From: Georgenia sp. TF02-10
GTDB taxonomy: Bacteria; Actinomycetota; Actinomycetes; Actinomycetales; Actinomycetaceae
DNA length: 64,000 bases
Direction: 5' to 3'
NCBI RefSeq assembly: GCF_022759505.1
Contig: NZ_CP094289.1
Span: 3,844,001-3,908,000, forward strand
Position numbers and translations under genes: made by a program. Shown in pieces: positions 49,197 through 58,585 of the stretch. Position 1 is the stretch's first letter. Every line of letters begins with the position of its first letter. The notes beneath the pieces were generated by a model, which made no database searches, had not been told where the DNA came from, and saw only the letters and a list, made by a program, of their open reading frames with translations.

Positions 49197-49835
49197 GTGC
49201 CCAAGATCCTCGGCGGCTCCCTGACGGAGCACCGCGAACGGACCCGCGACGCTCTGTTCGGCGCGCTCGCCCAGCTCCTCCGCGAGCGCGGCTTCGACGC
49301 CATCTCGCTGGCGGACATCGCCGCGCAGGCAGGCATCGGCCGGACCGCCGTCTACAACCACTTCCCGGACAAGGAGTCCGTCCTCCTCGGCTACATCGAG
49401 CACGAGACGTCCGCCTACGTCGCCGCGCTGGAGCGCTCCCTCGCCGGCATCACCGACCCGGTGGACCAGCTCCGCGAGTACGTGCGCCACCAGCTCGCCC
49501 TCGAGCGGACCTACCACCTCCCGCCCGGCCCTGACCTGCGCGAGGTCGTCTCGCCGGACGCGGCGAAGCGGCTGCGCGGGCACGTGCGCCAGGTAGAGAC
49601 CGTGCTGCGCCGGATCCTCTCCGGCGCCATCGACGCCGGCGCGATCCCGGCCCAGCACCTCGACGCCGTCGTGCAGCTCGTCCACGCCTGCCTGAGCGGG
49701 CGCAGCGTGCCGACCACCGACCCCGAGCGCGGCGAGTTCGTCGCCGCCACCGAGCTCTTCGTGCTCCGCGCCGTGGGGGCCCGGGCCGACGGCGCCGTGC
49801 ACGCGGTCGCGGAGCCGGTCACCGACGTGGCCTGA
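49197..49835 (+). CDS. TetR-family transcriptional regulator
   Basis: A 212-residue regulator. The N-terminal helix-turn-helix is RGFDAISLADIAAQAGIGRT followed by AVYNHFPDKESVLLGYIEHE. The ligand domain (from about residue 80) is divergent, as usual. GTG 49197 has no ribosome site but has CATCAT six bases upstream, so it is probably leaderless. No exporter lies beside it, so its targets may be distant apart from its own promoter. Confidence 0.92.
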   Translation: MPKILGGSLTEHRERTRDALFGALAQLLRERGFDAISLADIAAQAGIGRTAVYNHFPDKESVLLGYIEHETSAYVAALERSLAGITDPVDQLREYVRHQLALERTYHLPPGPDLREVVSPDAAKRLRGHVRQVETVLRRILSGAIDAGAIPAQHLDAVVQLVHACLSGRSVPTTDPERGEFVAATELFVLRAVGARADGAVHAVAEPVTDVA

Positions 49836-49901
49836 TCCTCGGGGTCGCGGGACCGGTGGGCGGCGCCGCCTCCAACCGGCCGCGCCGCTGGGCGCTGCTT
49901 G

Positions 49902-50780
49902 TCACCAGTTCTTGCCGCTGCCCGACCCCCCGCCCGACCGCTGCTCCTGCTCCTGCCGGTCCCGCTCGGCCTCCCGGTTGCGCTCCTCCAGCTGGCGCTG
50001 GCGCGGGTCGCCCTGACCCGGGCCGGGGACAACGTCGCCGGACCCGTCCTGCCCCTCCGCCCCCGGGTCCTGCCCCCCACGCTGCTGCTGCTCGGCGGCG
50101 CGCTCCCGCTCGGCGCCCTCCGCCTTGCCCCGCTGGCGCTGCTCGGTGGCGTCCTGCTCCGTGCCGCCCGACGGCGACCCCGGATCGTCCGGGGGCTGCT
50201 GCTGCCCGCCGTCGGCAGGAGACCGCCCGTCGGAGGTGCACGCGCCGATGACCTCCATCGCCTCGGTGTAGTACGCCACCGCCATACCCGGGTCGGCGCC
50301 CGCGCGGGCGTCGTCGCCCATCGCCTCCAGCGCCAGGGACAGGTTGGTCCGCACCCGGCACTCGGCGGTGCCCGGGTCGGGCCGCCCGTCCCGGTCGGTG
50401 GTGCCCGCCGGCACCCGGTCCCAGGCCTGCCGGAGCTGCTCGACGGCGGCGAAGTGCTCCCCCGCGGCCAGGTAGGCCGTGCCGGCGTTGAACCACGCCT
50501 TCCACGGCTCGATGAGCACCGGGGTGAACCGCTGCTGGCCCTCGTACCGCTGGGCGGCGGTCAGCGGGTCGCCTCGGTCCAGGGCGGCGCGGGCGTGCAG
50601 GTTGCCCAGCGTGACCCCGATCAGCAGGGTCGCGGCCAGCAGCGCGAGGAGGACCGCCGGCGCCGAGAGGGCGAGCAGCCGGCGCCGGCGGCGCAGGTGC
50701 TCGGGCCGGCCGGCCGCCGGGGCCGGGTCCGGCACGGCTGGGGGCCCGGGCGGCGGGCCGAGGGGGCGCAGCAGGGTCAT
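49902..50780 (-). CDS. TPR-like protein of the MoxR/VWA operon
   Basis: A 292-residue protein with one membrane helix (LLALSAPAVLLALLAATLLI) and a tetratricopeptide-like segment (AWFNAGTAYLAAGEHFAAVE; RTNLSLALEAMGDDA). The C-terminal 100 residues are a Gln/Glu/Arg/Gly-rich disordered tail. Similar proteins close Bat/MoxR operons (BatC/E type). ATG 50780 overlaps the stop of the upstream VWA gene (ATGA). Confidence 0.8.
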   Translation of the reverse strand: MTLLRPLGPPPGPPAVPDPAPAAGRPEHLRRRRRLLALSAPAVLLALLAATLLIGVTLGNLHARAALDRGDPLTAAQRYEGQQRFTPVLIEPWKAWFNAGTAYLAAGEHFAAVEQLRQAWDRVPAGTTDRDGRPDPGTAECRVRTNLSLALEAMGDDARAGADPGMAVAYYTEAMEVIGACTSDGRSPADGGQQQPPDDPGSPSGGTEQDATEQRQRGKAEGAERERAAEQQQRGGQDPGAEGQDGSGDVVPGPGQGDPRQRQLEERNREAERDRQEQEQRSGGGSGSGKNW

Positions 50781-52012
50781 GCCGGCACCTCCGCGCGCGG
50801 CACCTGCTCGCGCAGCCGGCGCCAGGACCGGGCCTGGTGGTACGCCTCCCACGCCACCAGGGCGGCGAGGACGACGGCGGCCGGCCAGTACACGTCCCGG
50901 TAGGTGGTCGTCACCCGGCGGCCGTCGGCGGCGATCTGCTCCACGTCGATCCCGGCAACCAGGCCCTCCACGCCGGTCCGGCCGGTGCGGTGGGCGTAGT
51001 CGACGCCGAGGTCCGCGGCGAGGCGGCGCAGGGCGGTCTCGTCGAGGCGGGAGACGGCCGGCGGGTTGCCGGGCTGGGTCTGGTCGGTGATGTAGGGGGC
51101 GGAGGTGCCGGGGCCGGTGGCGTCGGTGCCGTCGTAGCTGCGCATCCGGCCGCCGTCGGCGGTGCCGTAGCCGAGCACGGCGCCGGCGTCGACGAGCGGC
51201 GCGAGGGCGGCGTAGCCGCCGACAGGCGGGCCGCTGTCGGCGCTCGCCTGCCGGGCACCGGCGGCGGCAGCGGCGTCGGCACCCGTGCCGCCGCCGTCGG
51301 CGAGATCGACGTTGGGGTCCGTACGACCGTTGGGGCGGAAAGCGGCACGGACGCCGTCGGTGTCCGTACCGACGACGTCCGCGTCCGCCCGGACGCTGTC
51401 GGCACCCGAACCGGCACCGGAACCCGCACCACCGCCCGCACCGGCGGTGTTCTCCCCGTCGGAGAGGAAGAAGACGATCCGCACGTGGGCCGGGTTGCGC
51501 TCGGCCGCGCCGGTCAGCGCCGTGGTCAGCGCGGTCAGCGGCCGCTCCACGCTGGAGCCGGCGGAGTAGCCGGTGATCTCCTGGCGCAGCGTCTCGGCCC
51601 AGCTGCGCACGGCCCGGGCGTCGGAGGTCAGCGGCAGCTGCCGGCTGGCCTGGGAGTCGAAGGCGATGACCGAGTACCGGGCGCCGGGCAGCGCCTCCAG
51701 GAGCCCGACCAGGTCCTCGCGCACCCCGGCCAGCCGGGGCCGGCCGCCGTCGTGGTCCTCCGCGGCCATCGACCCGGTGCGGTCCACCACGAAGAACACC
51801 TCGGCGTCGGTGGCCACCCGGACGGTCTCGGCCGGGACGGCGGGGGCCAGGCCGATGACGAGCGTGGCGAGCACCATCGCGGCCCGCCGCAGCCACGGCC
51901 CGCCGTCGTCCCCGCCGCGCCGGGCCTGCCACCAGGCCCACCCGCACAGCAGGAGCAGCGGGCCGAGCACGACGGCCAGCGCCCACAGCGGCCACACCAG
52001 GCGGAGGATCAT
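50777..52012 (-). CDS. Membrane-anchored von Willebrand A domain protein (second)
   Basis: A 411-residue protein with N-terminal helices, a VWA domain, and a C-terminal helix (VYWPAAVVLAALVAWEAYHQ). The metal-binding MIDAS motif is VVDRTGSMAAED, a DxTxS variant of DxSxS; the later aspartate lies in FFLSDGENT. A Gly/Ala/Asp-rich insert of about 70 residues interrupts the domain. BatB-like. ATG 52012 overlaps the preceding stop; its own stop overlaps the TPR gene. Confidence 0.87.
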   Translation of the reverse strand: MILRLVWPLWALAVVLGPLLLLCGWAWWQARRGGDDGGPWLRRAAMVLATLVIGLAPAVPAETVRVATDAEVFFVVDRTGSMAAEDHDGGRPRLAGVREDLVGLLEALPGARYSVIAFDSQASRQLPLTSDARAVRSWAETLRQEITGYSAGSSVERPLTALTTALTGAAERNPAHVRIVFFLSDGENTAGAGGGAGSGAGSGADSVRADADVVGTDTDGVRAAFRPNGRTDPNVDLADGGGTGADAAAAAGARQASADSGPPVGGYAALAPLVDAGAVLGYGTADGGRMRSYDGTDATGPGTSAPYITDQTQPGNPPAVSRLDETALRRLAADLGVDYAHRTGRTGVEGLVAGIDVEQIAADGRRVTTTYRDVYWPAAVVLAALVAWEAYHQARSWRRLREQVPRAEVPA

Positions 52013-53013
52013 CCGCGCACCCGCCAGAGCAGCACGAGCAGGGCGCCGAGGCCGGCGACCAGCCAGCCGAACCACCGGTCGGGGCGGTCGGTGAGGACGA
52101 CCTCGGGGTTGGCGTCCAGGTCCACCGCCTGCTGGGCGTTGATCTCCTCGATCAGGCCGGCGACGGCGGCCGGGTCGTCGGCCTCGAGGAAGAGCCCGCC
52201 GCCGCCGGTGACCACCCGGGCGAGCTCGGCGCGGGCGGCCGCGGAGTCGGCGTCGGCCAGCGAGGCGTACAGGGCGTGCACGGTGATGTCCCGCTCGGCG
52301 GCCAGGGCGTGCGCCGCCGGCAGGGTGTAGATCGGGGCGCCCAGGACGAGGTTGTCGGTGGCCAGGATGATCGAGCGGGACCGGTCGGCGTCGGCCTCGT
52401 CGAAGCTCAGCGCGCAGGTGGCCAGCCCGTCCCCGACCAGGGAGGAGGCCTCGCTGTCCAGGGAGACGGTGCCGGTGAGGAACTCCTCCAGCCGGGCCAC
52501 CGCCTCGGCGTCGTAGAACCAGGCGTCCAGGTCGAAGTTCAGCGTCTCGGCGGCCTCGTCGAGCTCGGCCCGGACCAGCGGGTAGTCGTCGGTGAGCGGG
52601 AAGACGGTGCGGGTGGTGTTGTTCCACACGTTCAGCGCGATCCGCTCGCCGGCGAAGGAGTCGACGAGCTCGCCGAAGGTGCGCACGATCTGGCTGTCGA
52701 GCTCGATCATCGACCCGGAGACGTCCAGGCACAGCACGATGTCCCGGGTGGCCAGGGCCTCGGCCCGCACGTCCCGGTCCACCGGGCGGGCGGCGAGCAC
52801 CGCCGTCGCGACCGCGACGACGGCGAGTGCGCCGGCCGCCGCGCCCAGCCCGGTCCGCAGCCGCCGCAGCCGGCGGCGGAAGCCGGGCAGGGCGGCGAGG
52901 AAGGCGGAGTTGGCCACCCAGGCCCGTGGGGCGGGGCGGCCGCGGCGCAGCCAGCCGGCGACGGCGGCGCCGACGACGGCGAGCAGCACGGCGGGCACCA
53001 GCCAGGGGCTCAC
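52009..53013 (-). CDS. Membrane-anchored von Willebrand A domain protein (first)
   Basis: A 334-residue BatA-like protein. Two N-terminal helices precede the VWA domain with canonical MIDAS LCLDVSGSM; SIILATDNLVLG may supply the downstream metal ligand. A C-terminal helix (WFGWLVAGLGALLVLLWRVR) anchors the other side, so the domain probably faces outward. The GTG start at 53013 overlaps the stop of the previous gene (GTGA). Confidence 0.88.
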   Translation of the reverse strand: MSPWLVPAVLLAVVGAAVAGWLRRGRPAPRAWVANSAFLAALPGFRRRLRRLRTGLGAAAGALAVVAVATAVLAARPVDRDVRAEALATRDIVLCLDVSGSMIELDSQIVRTFGELVDSFAGERIALNVWNNTTRTVFPLTDDYPLVRAELDEAAETLNFDLDAWFYDAEAVARLEEFLTGTVSLDSEASSLVGDGLATCALSFDEADADRSRSIILATDNLVLGAPIYTLPAAHALAAERDITVHALYASLADADSAAARAELARVVTGGGGLFLEADDPAAVAGLIEEINAQQAVDLDANPEVVLTDRPDRWFGWLVAGLGALLVLLWRVRG

Positions 53014-53477
53014 CACCGGGCGATCACCTCCCGGGCGCCGGCGACCGAGGCGGCGGCCTCGGCGTCGGAGCGGCGCGCGAACGCCGGCTCCTCCCACACC
53101 GCCAGCAGCGAGCCGAGCCGGCGGGTGGGGTCGTAGCCGGCCACGTCCGCCCGGGTCCAGGCGCGCACGTCCCGGCCGGTCCGGGCGGAGGCGAAGTCCC
53201 GCATGGTGCGGGCGAGCGCGAGGTGCAGGGCGCGCAGGTCCAGGGTCCCGGCGCGGTAGGCGGCGTGGTGCGCCTCGACCTCGGCGGTGTACCGGGCCCG
53301 CAGCACCCCGGCGGGCACCGTCGGCGCGGGGCCGGCCGGCGCCGGGCCGGCGGCGGCCGGGCGCGTGCGGCGGCGGACCCAGAGGGACCACAGGGCCACC
53401 GCGGCCAGCAGCGCGACGCCGAGCGCCGGCACCCACCAGGCGTAGGCCTCCGGCGGCAGGGCCTCACCGGCGGGCAC
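53010..53477 (-). CDS. Small membrane protein of the MoxR operon (DUF4381-like position)
   Basis: A 155-residue protein with one N-terminal helix (WWVPALGVALLAAVALWSLW), an Ala/Pro linker, and a soluble helical domain (ARTMRDFASARTGRDVRAW; YDPTRRLGSLLAVWEEPAFA). Its place between DUF58 and the first VWA gene matches DUF4381-type members of MoxR operons. The GTG at 53477 overlaps the DUF58 stop by 14 bases. The family call is by position and layout, not a firm motif. Confidence 0.72.
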   Translation of the reverse strand: MPAGEALPPEAYAWWVPALGVALLAAVALWSLWVRRRTRPAAAGPAPAGPAPTVPAGVLRARYTAEVEAHHAAYRAGTLDLRALHLALARTMRDFASARTGRDVRAWTRADVAGYDPTRRLGSLLAVWEEPAFARRSDAEAAASVAGAREVIARW

Positions 53478-54579
53478 GGCGCTGCCTCCGCAGCAGGTCC
53501 ACCAGGGCGTCCACGACGTCGTCGGTGCCGGCGACGCTGACCTGCTCCACGCCGCGGCGGCGCAGCATCGCCCGCACCCGCGCGGTCCGGTCGGCGGCGG
53601 CCGCGCGGGCCTCGGCGTGCAGGTCGGGGTCGGCGCGCAGGTACGCGGGCAGGACCGGGCCGTCGACGTCGGCGGTGGGGCCGATGCCCGGGGCGGTGGG
53701 CAGGGCGTCGGCGACGGCGACCACCATCACCTCGTGCCGGGCGCGCAGCCGGCGCAGCGCGTCCTCGTGCGCGGGCTCGGGCCGGGCGTCGTCGGTGATG
53801 ACGACGACGAGGCAGCGGCGGGTGGACCAGGTCAGCACCCGGTCGAGCACGCGGCCCAGGTCCGAGGGCGGGGCGGGCAGGGCCAGGGCGCGCTCGAGGG
53901 TGCGGAGCAGGGTCTCCAGGTGGGCGGTGCCGTGCCGGGCGGGCAGCTGGACCAGGCGCCCGGCGTCGCCGGCGACCAGCCCGACGAGGTCCCCGCGGGC
54001 CCGGGCCAGGTAGGCCACGACGTCGGCGACGGCGAGCGCGACCTCGGGCTTGGGCTCCCCGCCCGCGGCGGTGGCGGCCATGGTCCGGCCGGTGTCCACG
54101 GCCAGCACGACGGCGAGGTTCGACTCGCGCACGAACCGGCGGATGATCGGGGTGCCGGCGCGGGCGGAGGACTTCCAGTCGATGTCGGTGACGTCGTCGC
54201 CGGGGCGGTACTCGACCTGGTCGTCGAAGTCCTGGCCGCGGCCGGTGAAGACGGAGCGGTGGCGGCCCTCGAGCAGGCCGGCGGCGCGGCGGACGGTGGG
54301 CAGGTCCAGCCGGGCGCGGACCCGGGCCAGGCGGGACGCGGCGGACGCGGCGGGGGCGGGGGGCGCCGTCGGGCCGGGCGCCGCGGCCGGGCCGGGCCCC
54401 ATGGCCGGGCCGGGTCCCACGGACCGGCCGGACGCCGTCGGCGTTCCCGGCCCGGGCGCCGTCGCCGTCGACGCACCGGGCGCCGGCGCGGGGCCGGGCT
54501 CCCCCGACGTCCCCGGGCCGGGCGCCGGGGACCTCGCCGACCGGGCGGTCGGCGGGCGGCGCAGTGGCAGGCGGGGCAT
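53464..54579 (-). CDS. DUF58 domain protein
   Basis: A 371-residue protein. The DUF58 hallmark is PGDDVTDIDWKSSARAGTPI, with FVRESNLAVVLAVDTGRTMA, a VWA-like core, after it. These proteins act with MoxR ATPases in maturing or assembling envelope or metal-enzyme complexes. Residues 1-85 are an Ala/Pro/Gly-rich low-complexity tail (repeated GPGP and PAPG), absent from most relatives. The ATG overlaps the MoxR stop by one base (TGATG). Confidence 0.9.
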   Translation of the reverse strand: MPRLPLRRPPTARSARSPAPGPGTSGEPGPAPAPGASTATAPGPGTPTASGRSVGPGPAMGPGPAAAPGPTAPPAPAASAASRLARVRARLDLPTVRRAAGLLEGRHRSVFTGRGQDFDDQVEYRPGDDVTDIDWKSSARAGTPIIRRFVRESNLAVVLAVDTGRTMAATAAGGEPKPEVALAVADVVAYLARARGDLVGLVAGDAGRLVQLPARHGTAHLETLLRTLERALALPAPPSDLGRVLDRVLTWSTRRCLVVVITDDARPEPAHEDALRRLRARHEVMVVAVADALPTAPGIGPTADVDGPVLPAYLRADPDLHAEARAAAADRTARVRAMLRRRGVEQVSVAGTDDVVDALVDLLRRQRRARR

Positions 54580-55745
54580 CAGGGGGCCGGGACGGCGGCG
54601 AAGACGGCGTCGATCAGGGACTCGGGGGCGACGTTGTTCGCCAGGGCGTCGTAGCTGCGGACCAGCCGGTGGCGCAGGACGGCGTGCCGGAGCTGCTTGA
54701 CGTCGTCGGGCACGACGTAGGCGCGGCCCTCCTGCAGGGCCACCGCCTGCGCCACCCGCATCAGCGCGATCCCGCCGCGGGGCGAGGCGCCCACCCGCAC
54801 GTGGTCGCCCCAGCCGGGCAGCGGGCGCGGCCCGCCACCGCGGCTGGTGCTGACCAGGGCGACGATGTACCGCTTGATCGAGGTGTCCACGTAGACCCGG
54901 CCGACCAGGTTCTGCAGCAGGCGCACGTCGGCGAGGGAGATCGACCGGGCGGTGGCCGGGGCGGTGAGGGCGCCGGTGGAGGTGCGCTCGAGGATCTCCA
55001 CCTCCTCGTGCGGGGTGGGGTAGGAGACCACCTCCTTGAGGAGGAAGCGGTCCATCTGGGCCTCGGGCAGGACGTAGGTGCCCTCCTCCTCGATGGGGTT
55101 CTGGGTGGCGAGCACCATGAACGGGCGCGGAACGGGATAGATCTCCCCGCCGATGGAGGTCTGCTGCTCCTGCATCGCCTCGAGCATCGCCGACTGGGTC
55201 TTGGCGGAGGAGCGGTTGATCTCGTCCAGCAGCACGAAGTTGGCGTGCACCGGCCCGAGCTGGGTGGTGAACTCCCCGGTGGCGTAGTTGTAGATCTGGG
55301 TGCCGACGATGTCGTTGGGCATCAGGTCCGGGGTGCACTGGATGCGGTGGAAGCTCGCCGAGACCGCGCCGGCCAGGGTCTGCGCGGCGGTGGTCTTGGC
55401 CAGGCCGGGCACCGACTCCAGCAGCACGTGCCCGCCGGCCAGCAGCGTGGTGAGCAGCGCGGTGCGCAGCCCGTCCTGGCCGACGACGCGCTGGGCGAAG
55501 ACCTGCCGGACCCGGCGCAGCAGCGCCCCGGCGCGGTCGAGCTCGGCCGGCGTGATCGTGCCGCTGCCCAGGCCGTCCTCGTCGGGGATGGCGCTGCCCT
55601 CGGGTGGGGTGACGCCAGCGTCGTCCTCGGCCGGGCCGACGTCGACGTCGGCCGGGGTTGGCGCGGTCCGGACCCGCCCGTCCCCGGCACCGGGCCGCAC
55701 CGTCGCGCCCGACGGCGCCCCGGGCCCGCCCGTGGGTGTGCTCAT
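54579..55745 (-). CDS. moxR: MoxR-family AAA+ ATPase
   Basis: A 388-residue AAA+ chaperone ATPase. The MoxR Walker A is LLESVPGLAKTT, Walker B is FVLLDEINRSSAKTQ (DEIN), sensor 1 is VLATQNPIEEEG, and the arginine-finger/sensor-2 region is near PEAQMDRFLLKE. The first 60 residues are a Pro/Asp/Gly-rich tail. First gene of the moxR-DUF58-small-VWA-VWA-TPR operon, in which the ATPase remodels VWA-domain partners. Confidence 0.94.
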   Translation of the reverse strand: MSTPTGGPGAPSGATVRPGAGDGRVRTAPTPADVDVGPAEDDAGVTPPEGSAIPDEDGLGSGTITPAELDRAGALLRRVRQVFAQRVVGQDGLRTALLTTLLAGGHVLLESVPGLAKTTAAQTLAGAVSASFHRIQCTPDLMPNDIVGTQIYNYATGEFTTQLGPVHANFVLLDEINRSSAKTQSAMLEAMQEQQTSIGGEIYPVPRPFMVLATQNPIEEEGTYVLPEAQMDRFLLKEVVSYPTPHEEVEILERTSTGALTAPATARSISLADVRLLQNLVGRVYVDTSIKRYIVALVSTSRGGGPRPLPGWGDHVRVGASPRGGIALMRVAQAVALQEGRAYVVPDDVKQLRHAVLRHRLVRSYDALANNVAPESLIDAVFAAVPAP

Positions 55746-55862
55746 CGTGCCCCCAGCCTCGCAGGGTAGGTCCGCAGCCTATGTCAGCGACGGCGGCTCG
55801 AGCGCACCGGTCCTCCGCGGAGACGTCCCGGTTCCTTGCGCAGATGTCACTGTCAGTGGCCG

Positions 55863-55868
55863 TACCGT
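55863..55868 (+). promoter_or_regulatory. Possible -10 box (TACCGT) of a leaderless start
   Basis: TACCGT is followed by seven bases and then GTG 55876, similar to the leaderless pattern elsewhere in the window. Confidence 0.35.
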
Positions 55869-55875
55869 CGGGATT

Positions 55876-57000
55876 GTGGACGGGCAAGGTCAGCACAGTA
55901 CAGGGGAGGTTGCACCGCACCGTCGGCGAGCCCTGCCGTGGTCCCGGCATCTGCGCGTCGACGGGAAGGAGCAGGGCACGGCCAGGGTGGGGCGCCTGGT
56001 CGTCGCAGCCGTGACGCTGGCCGTTGTGGCTGCTGCGGCGGGCCTTCTGCTGCACCGACCCGAGCCAGTTCCAGCCGAGGACCAGGGGGACATCACCGGG
56101 GTCAGCTACGTCGTGCTGCCGCACGCCGACGACGAGGCGCAGGTGTGGTCGTTGCTGGAGCACACACCACAGCGCTACAAGGTTTTCATCCTCGCGACCC
56201 GTAGCGAGCAGTCCGGCTACTGCGAGCCCGCGACCTACACCGGCAGCGGCTGGCAGCCAGACCTGGAGCCGGCAGCCACCCCGGCGCCGCAGGGACGCTG
56301 GAGCAGCGAGTGCGAGCAGGCGCGGCTGGCCAGCTTCGTCGGCTTCCTGACCCAGATGTCCCGGAGCGATCCCAGCATCCCCGGCAGGTTCGAGGCGCCC
56401 CGCACCGTCGGCCCCTTCCCGGCGGAGGGGACCGACCTGTGCCGGCGCGACACCCTGGAAGACGCCGGCTCCGCGGCCTGCACGCCGCAGGACCTCCGCG
56501 ACGCGGGCGCCCGGGTGCTGCTGGACACGGAGGGCCGCGGCGCCGTCGTGCAGTTCAATCTTGGCGACGGCGACCTGACCGCCGAGGAGGTGGCCTGGGC
56601 GGTGCGCACGGTTCAGGGGCACCGAGCTGAGCTGGGGCTGAACACCACCGCGGTCGACCATGACGTGCTGGCCATCTTCTGGAACGAGGGCCTGCCGGAC
56701 TGCAAGAGCTACCCGCACCCCGACCACCGGGCGGTGCACGAGGCGGTGCTGCACGTCGACTTCGGCGCGCGCTACCAGGCCGGTGCGACCTGCGCCAGCG
56801 ACCCTCGCGCGCGCTGGTCGCGCACGCTGAGCCCGGCGAGCGTCCATGCCGCCTGGCAGCTGGGACCCGACCAGGAGCGCCTGGGGGCGCACGTCAGGAA
56901 CTACGGCTGGCTCTACAACCCCTACTACCTGCTCGACGAGGAGGGGCAGGCGGAACTGTTCCACAGTCACCAGTCCTTCTGGCTCAGTCACCAGCACTGA
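55876..57000 (+). CDS. Membrane-anchored PIG-L family deacetylase
   Basis: A 374-residue protein with one helix (RLVVAAVTLAVVAAAAGLLL) that anchors a domain outside the cell. The domain has zinc-site motifs of PIG-L/LmbE N-deacetylases: His83-Ala-Asp-Asp-Glu in LPHADDEAQVWSL (normally HPDDE) and HPDHRAVHEA (His281, His284). Several cysteines (GYCEP, SECEQ, LCRRD, SAACTPQD) suggest disulfides. It is a clear paralog of the secreted protein at 58586-59647. GTG 55876 is preferred for its leaderless box; GTG 55987, after a distant GAAGGAG, would leave only the anchor and domain. The likely substrate is an N-acetyl group on an envelope or extracellular glycan. Confidence 0.78.
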   Translation: MDGQGQHSTGEVAPHRRRALPWSRHLRVDGKEQGTARVGRLVVAAVTLAVVAAAAGLLLHRPEPVPAEDQGDITGVSYVVLPHADDEAQVWSLLEHTPQRYKVFILATRSEQSGYCEPATYTGSGWQPDLEPAATPAPQGRWSSECEQARLASFVGFLTQMSRSDPSIPGRFEAPRTVGPFPAEGTDLCRRDTLEDAGSAACTPQDLRDAGARVLLDTEGRGAVVQFNLGDGDLTAEEVAWAVRTVQGHRAELGLNTTAVDHDVLAIFWNEGLPDCKSYPHPDHRAVHEAVLHVDFGARYQAGATCASDPRARWSRTLSPASVHAAWQLGPDQERLGAHVRNYGWLYNPYYLLDEEGQAELFHSHQSFWLSHQH

Positions 57001-57130
57001 GACCTGCTGCCTACGGACAGCGGGGTCTCCTCGTGGCCGAACTGTGCGCCTCGTGACGACGCTCGCTGCGCGTGCCCTTGGCTGCCCCGCTGACCGTCCG
57101 TTCCTTCTGTTGCGGCCTGCGTAGGCGGGC

Positions 57131-58390
57131 TCAGGGGCGCAGGTATATGCGGCGCTGATGCAGCAGGCAGGCCAGCGCCATCCAGGCCAGCACCGCCAGC
57201 ACCGTCCAGGTGACCTGTGGGTGCCCGGCGATGGCGATGTCGTGGCCGAGCTGCTCGGCGAGCCCGGGCTCACCAGGCGCGGGAGGACGCATCAGCAGGG
57301 CCATGACCACGTGGGAGCCGAAGTAGACCAGCAGGCTGTTGCGACCCAGCGCGATCAGCGGCCAACTCACCGCCCGCAGCGGGCGCGGCAGTGCGGGGCG
57401 GTCGAGGAGGAGATGGGCCACCAGCAGCGCGAGGACCACCCCGGCGGCGACCTCCAGCGCGAAGGGCGCGGTCCACAACCGCTTCATCACCGGCAGCGGC
57501 GACCCACCCAGCCAGGCCGGCAGCTGCACCAGCAGCAGCGCGGCCCCCACCAGGCCGACGCCGAGCGCCCCGAGGCTCACCGTGGCCACCGCCCCGCCGC
57601 GCCAGGGACGCTCGGGCGTCTGGCGGGAGCGGAGGCTGAGCAGGAGATGGCCAACGGTGGCTCCGGCGGCGGCGGAGACGAGTGCTCCGCTGATGGCGAC
57701 GACACCCTCCGGGTCATGGCCGAGAAGGCCGCCGGCGTACATGTGCGCCGGGGTCAGCAGCGCGGTGTCGAGGGCACCAGAGGGGTTGCACTCCAGCGTC
57801 AGGGCACCGCCGGGACAGCCGCGCGCCCAGGTGGCGAGCAGCAGCGTGTGGGCGCCGGCGCTGGCGGCGGTGAGCAGCGCCCATCCTCGCCAGGAGCGGG
57901 TCAGCAGATGTCCCAGCGTCATGACCGCGACGACGACGGCGTACAGCTGCAGCACCCCGCTGAAGCGCCAGGTGGCCGGGTCCCACGCGTTGACGGTCAC
58001 AGCGTTGTAGAGCAGACCGACCAGCAGCAGGACGAGCACCCGCCGGACCAACGGGCGGACGTTGATGCGCCGGTGCATGGCGAAGGCGAGCCCGCAGCCG
58101 GTAAGGGTGACGAACACCGGGAAGATCAGATCGAGCGGGTGCACCCCGTCCCAGGGCGCGTGCTCGAACCACTCCGGTGCCGCCCACAGACTGTTGACCG
58201 AGACGCTGGCGATCAGCATGACGCCCCGCACGGCATCCAGGCTCTGCAGCCGCTTCGAGCCCGCGCGAGGCGCTGCCCGGGTCGCAGGTCGTTCCGCCGA
58301 CAGCGACACGGCACTGCTGTCCGCCGACGAGCGGACCTGCCTGTCCGCCCCCTCGCTCAGGGACGTCGGCTGCTGGTCCACGACACCCAT
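57131..58390 (-). CDS. Multi-pass membrane acyltransferase (HGSNAT/DUF1624-like)
   Basis: A 419-residue protein with about ten helices after a hydrophilic N-terminus of 45 residues. The entry segment RLQSLDAVRGVMLIASVSVN and DLIFPVFVTLTGCGLAFAMH match the heparan-alpha-glucosaminide N-acetyltransferase/YeiB-type group (COG4299), which moves acetyl groups across membranes onto amino sugars. The catalytic histidine of HGSNAT is not identifiable with confidence. It lies between two PIG-L paralogs, so it may re-acylate amines those enzymes expose. ATG 58390. Confidence 0.75.
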   Translation of the reverse strand: MGVVDQQPTSLSEGADRQVRSSADSSAVSLSAERPATRAAPRAGSKRLQSLDAVRGVMLIASVSVNSLWAAPEWFEHAPWDGVHPLDLIFPVFVTLTGCGLAFAMHRRINVRPLVRRVLVLLLVGLLYNAVTVNAWDPATWRFSGVLQLYAVVVAVMTLGHLLTRSWRGWALLTAASAGAHTLLLATWARGCPGGALTLECNPSGALDTALLTPAHMYAGGLLGHDPEGVVAISGALVSAAAGATVGHLLLSLRSRQTPERPWRGGAVATVSLGALGVGLVGAALLLVQLPAWLGGSPLPVMKRLWTAPFALEVAAGVVLALLVAHLLLDRPALPRPLRAVSWPLIALGRNSLLVYFGSHVVMALLMRPPAPGEPGLAEQLGHDIAIAGHPQVTWTVLAVLAWMALACLLHQRRIYLRP

Positions 58391-58585
58391 GTGCTTCGGC
58401 TCCCCTCCCCTGCGCTCTCCTGTGCCCGAGTATGGAGGCTAACCGGACAAGCGCACCGGGTGCCGACGACGACACGAGGTCAGGCCGAAGTCTGCGGTCG
58501 CCCGCCCTGGCAGGCCCGCCGCGTGAGAACACCCACCCAGTTGGAGCGGCGCCCCACCTGCTGACCGTTGACCAGGTGCAGTCGG

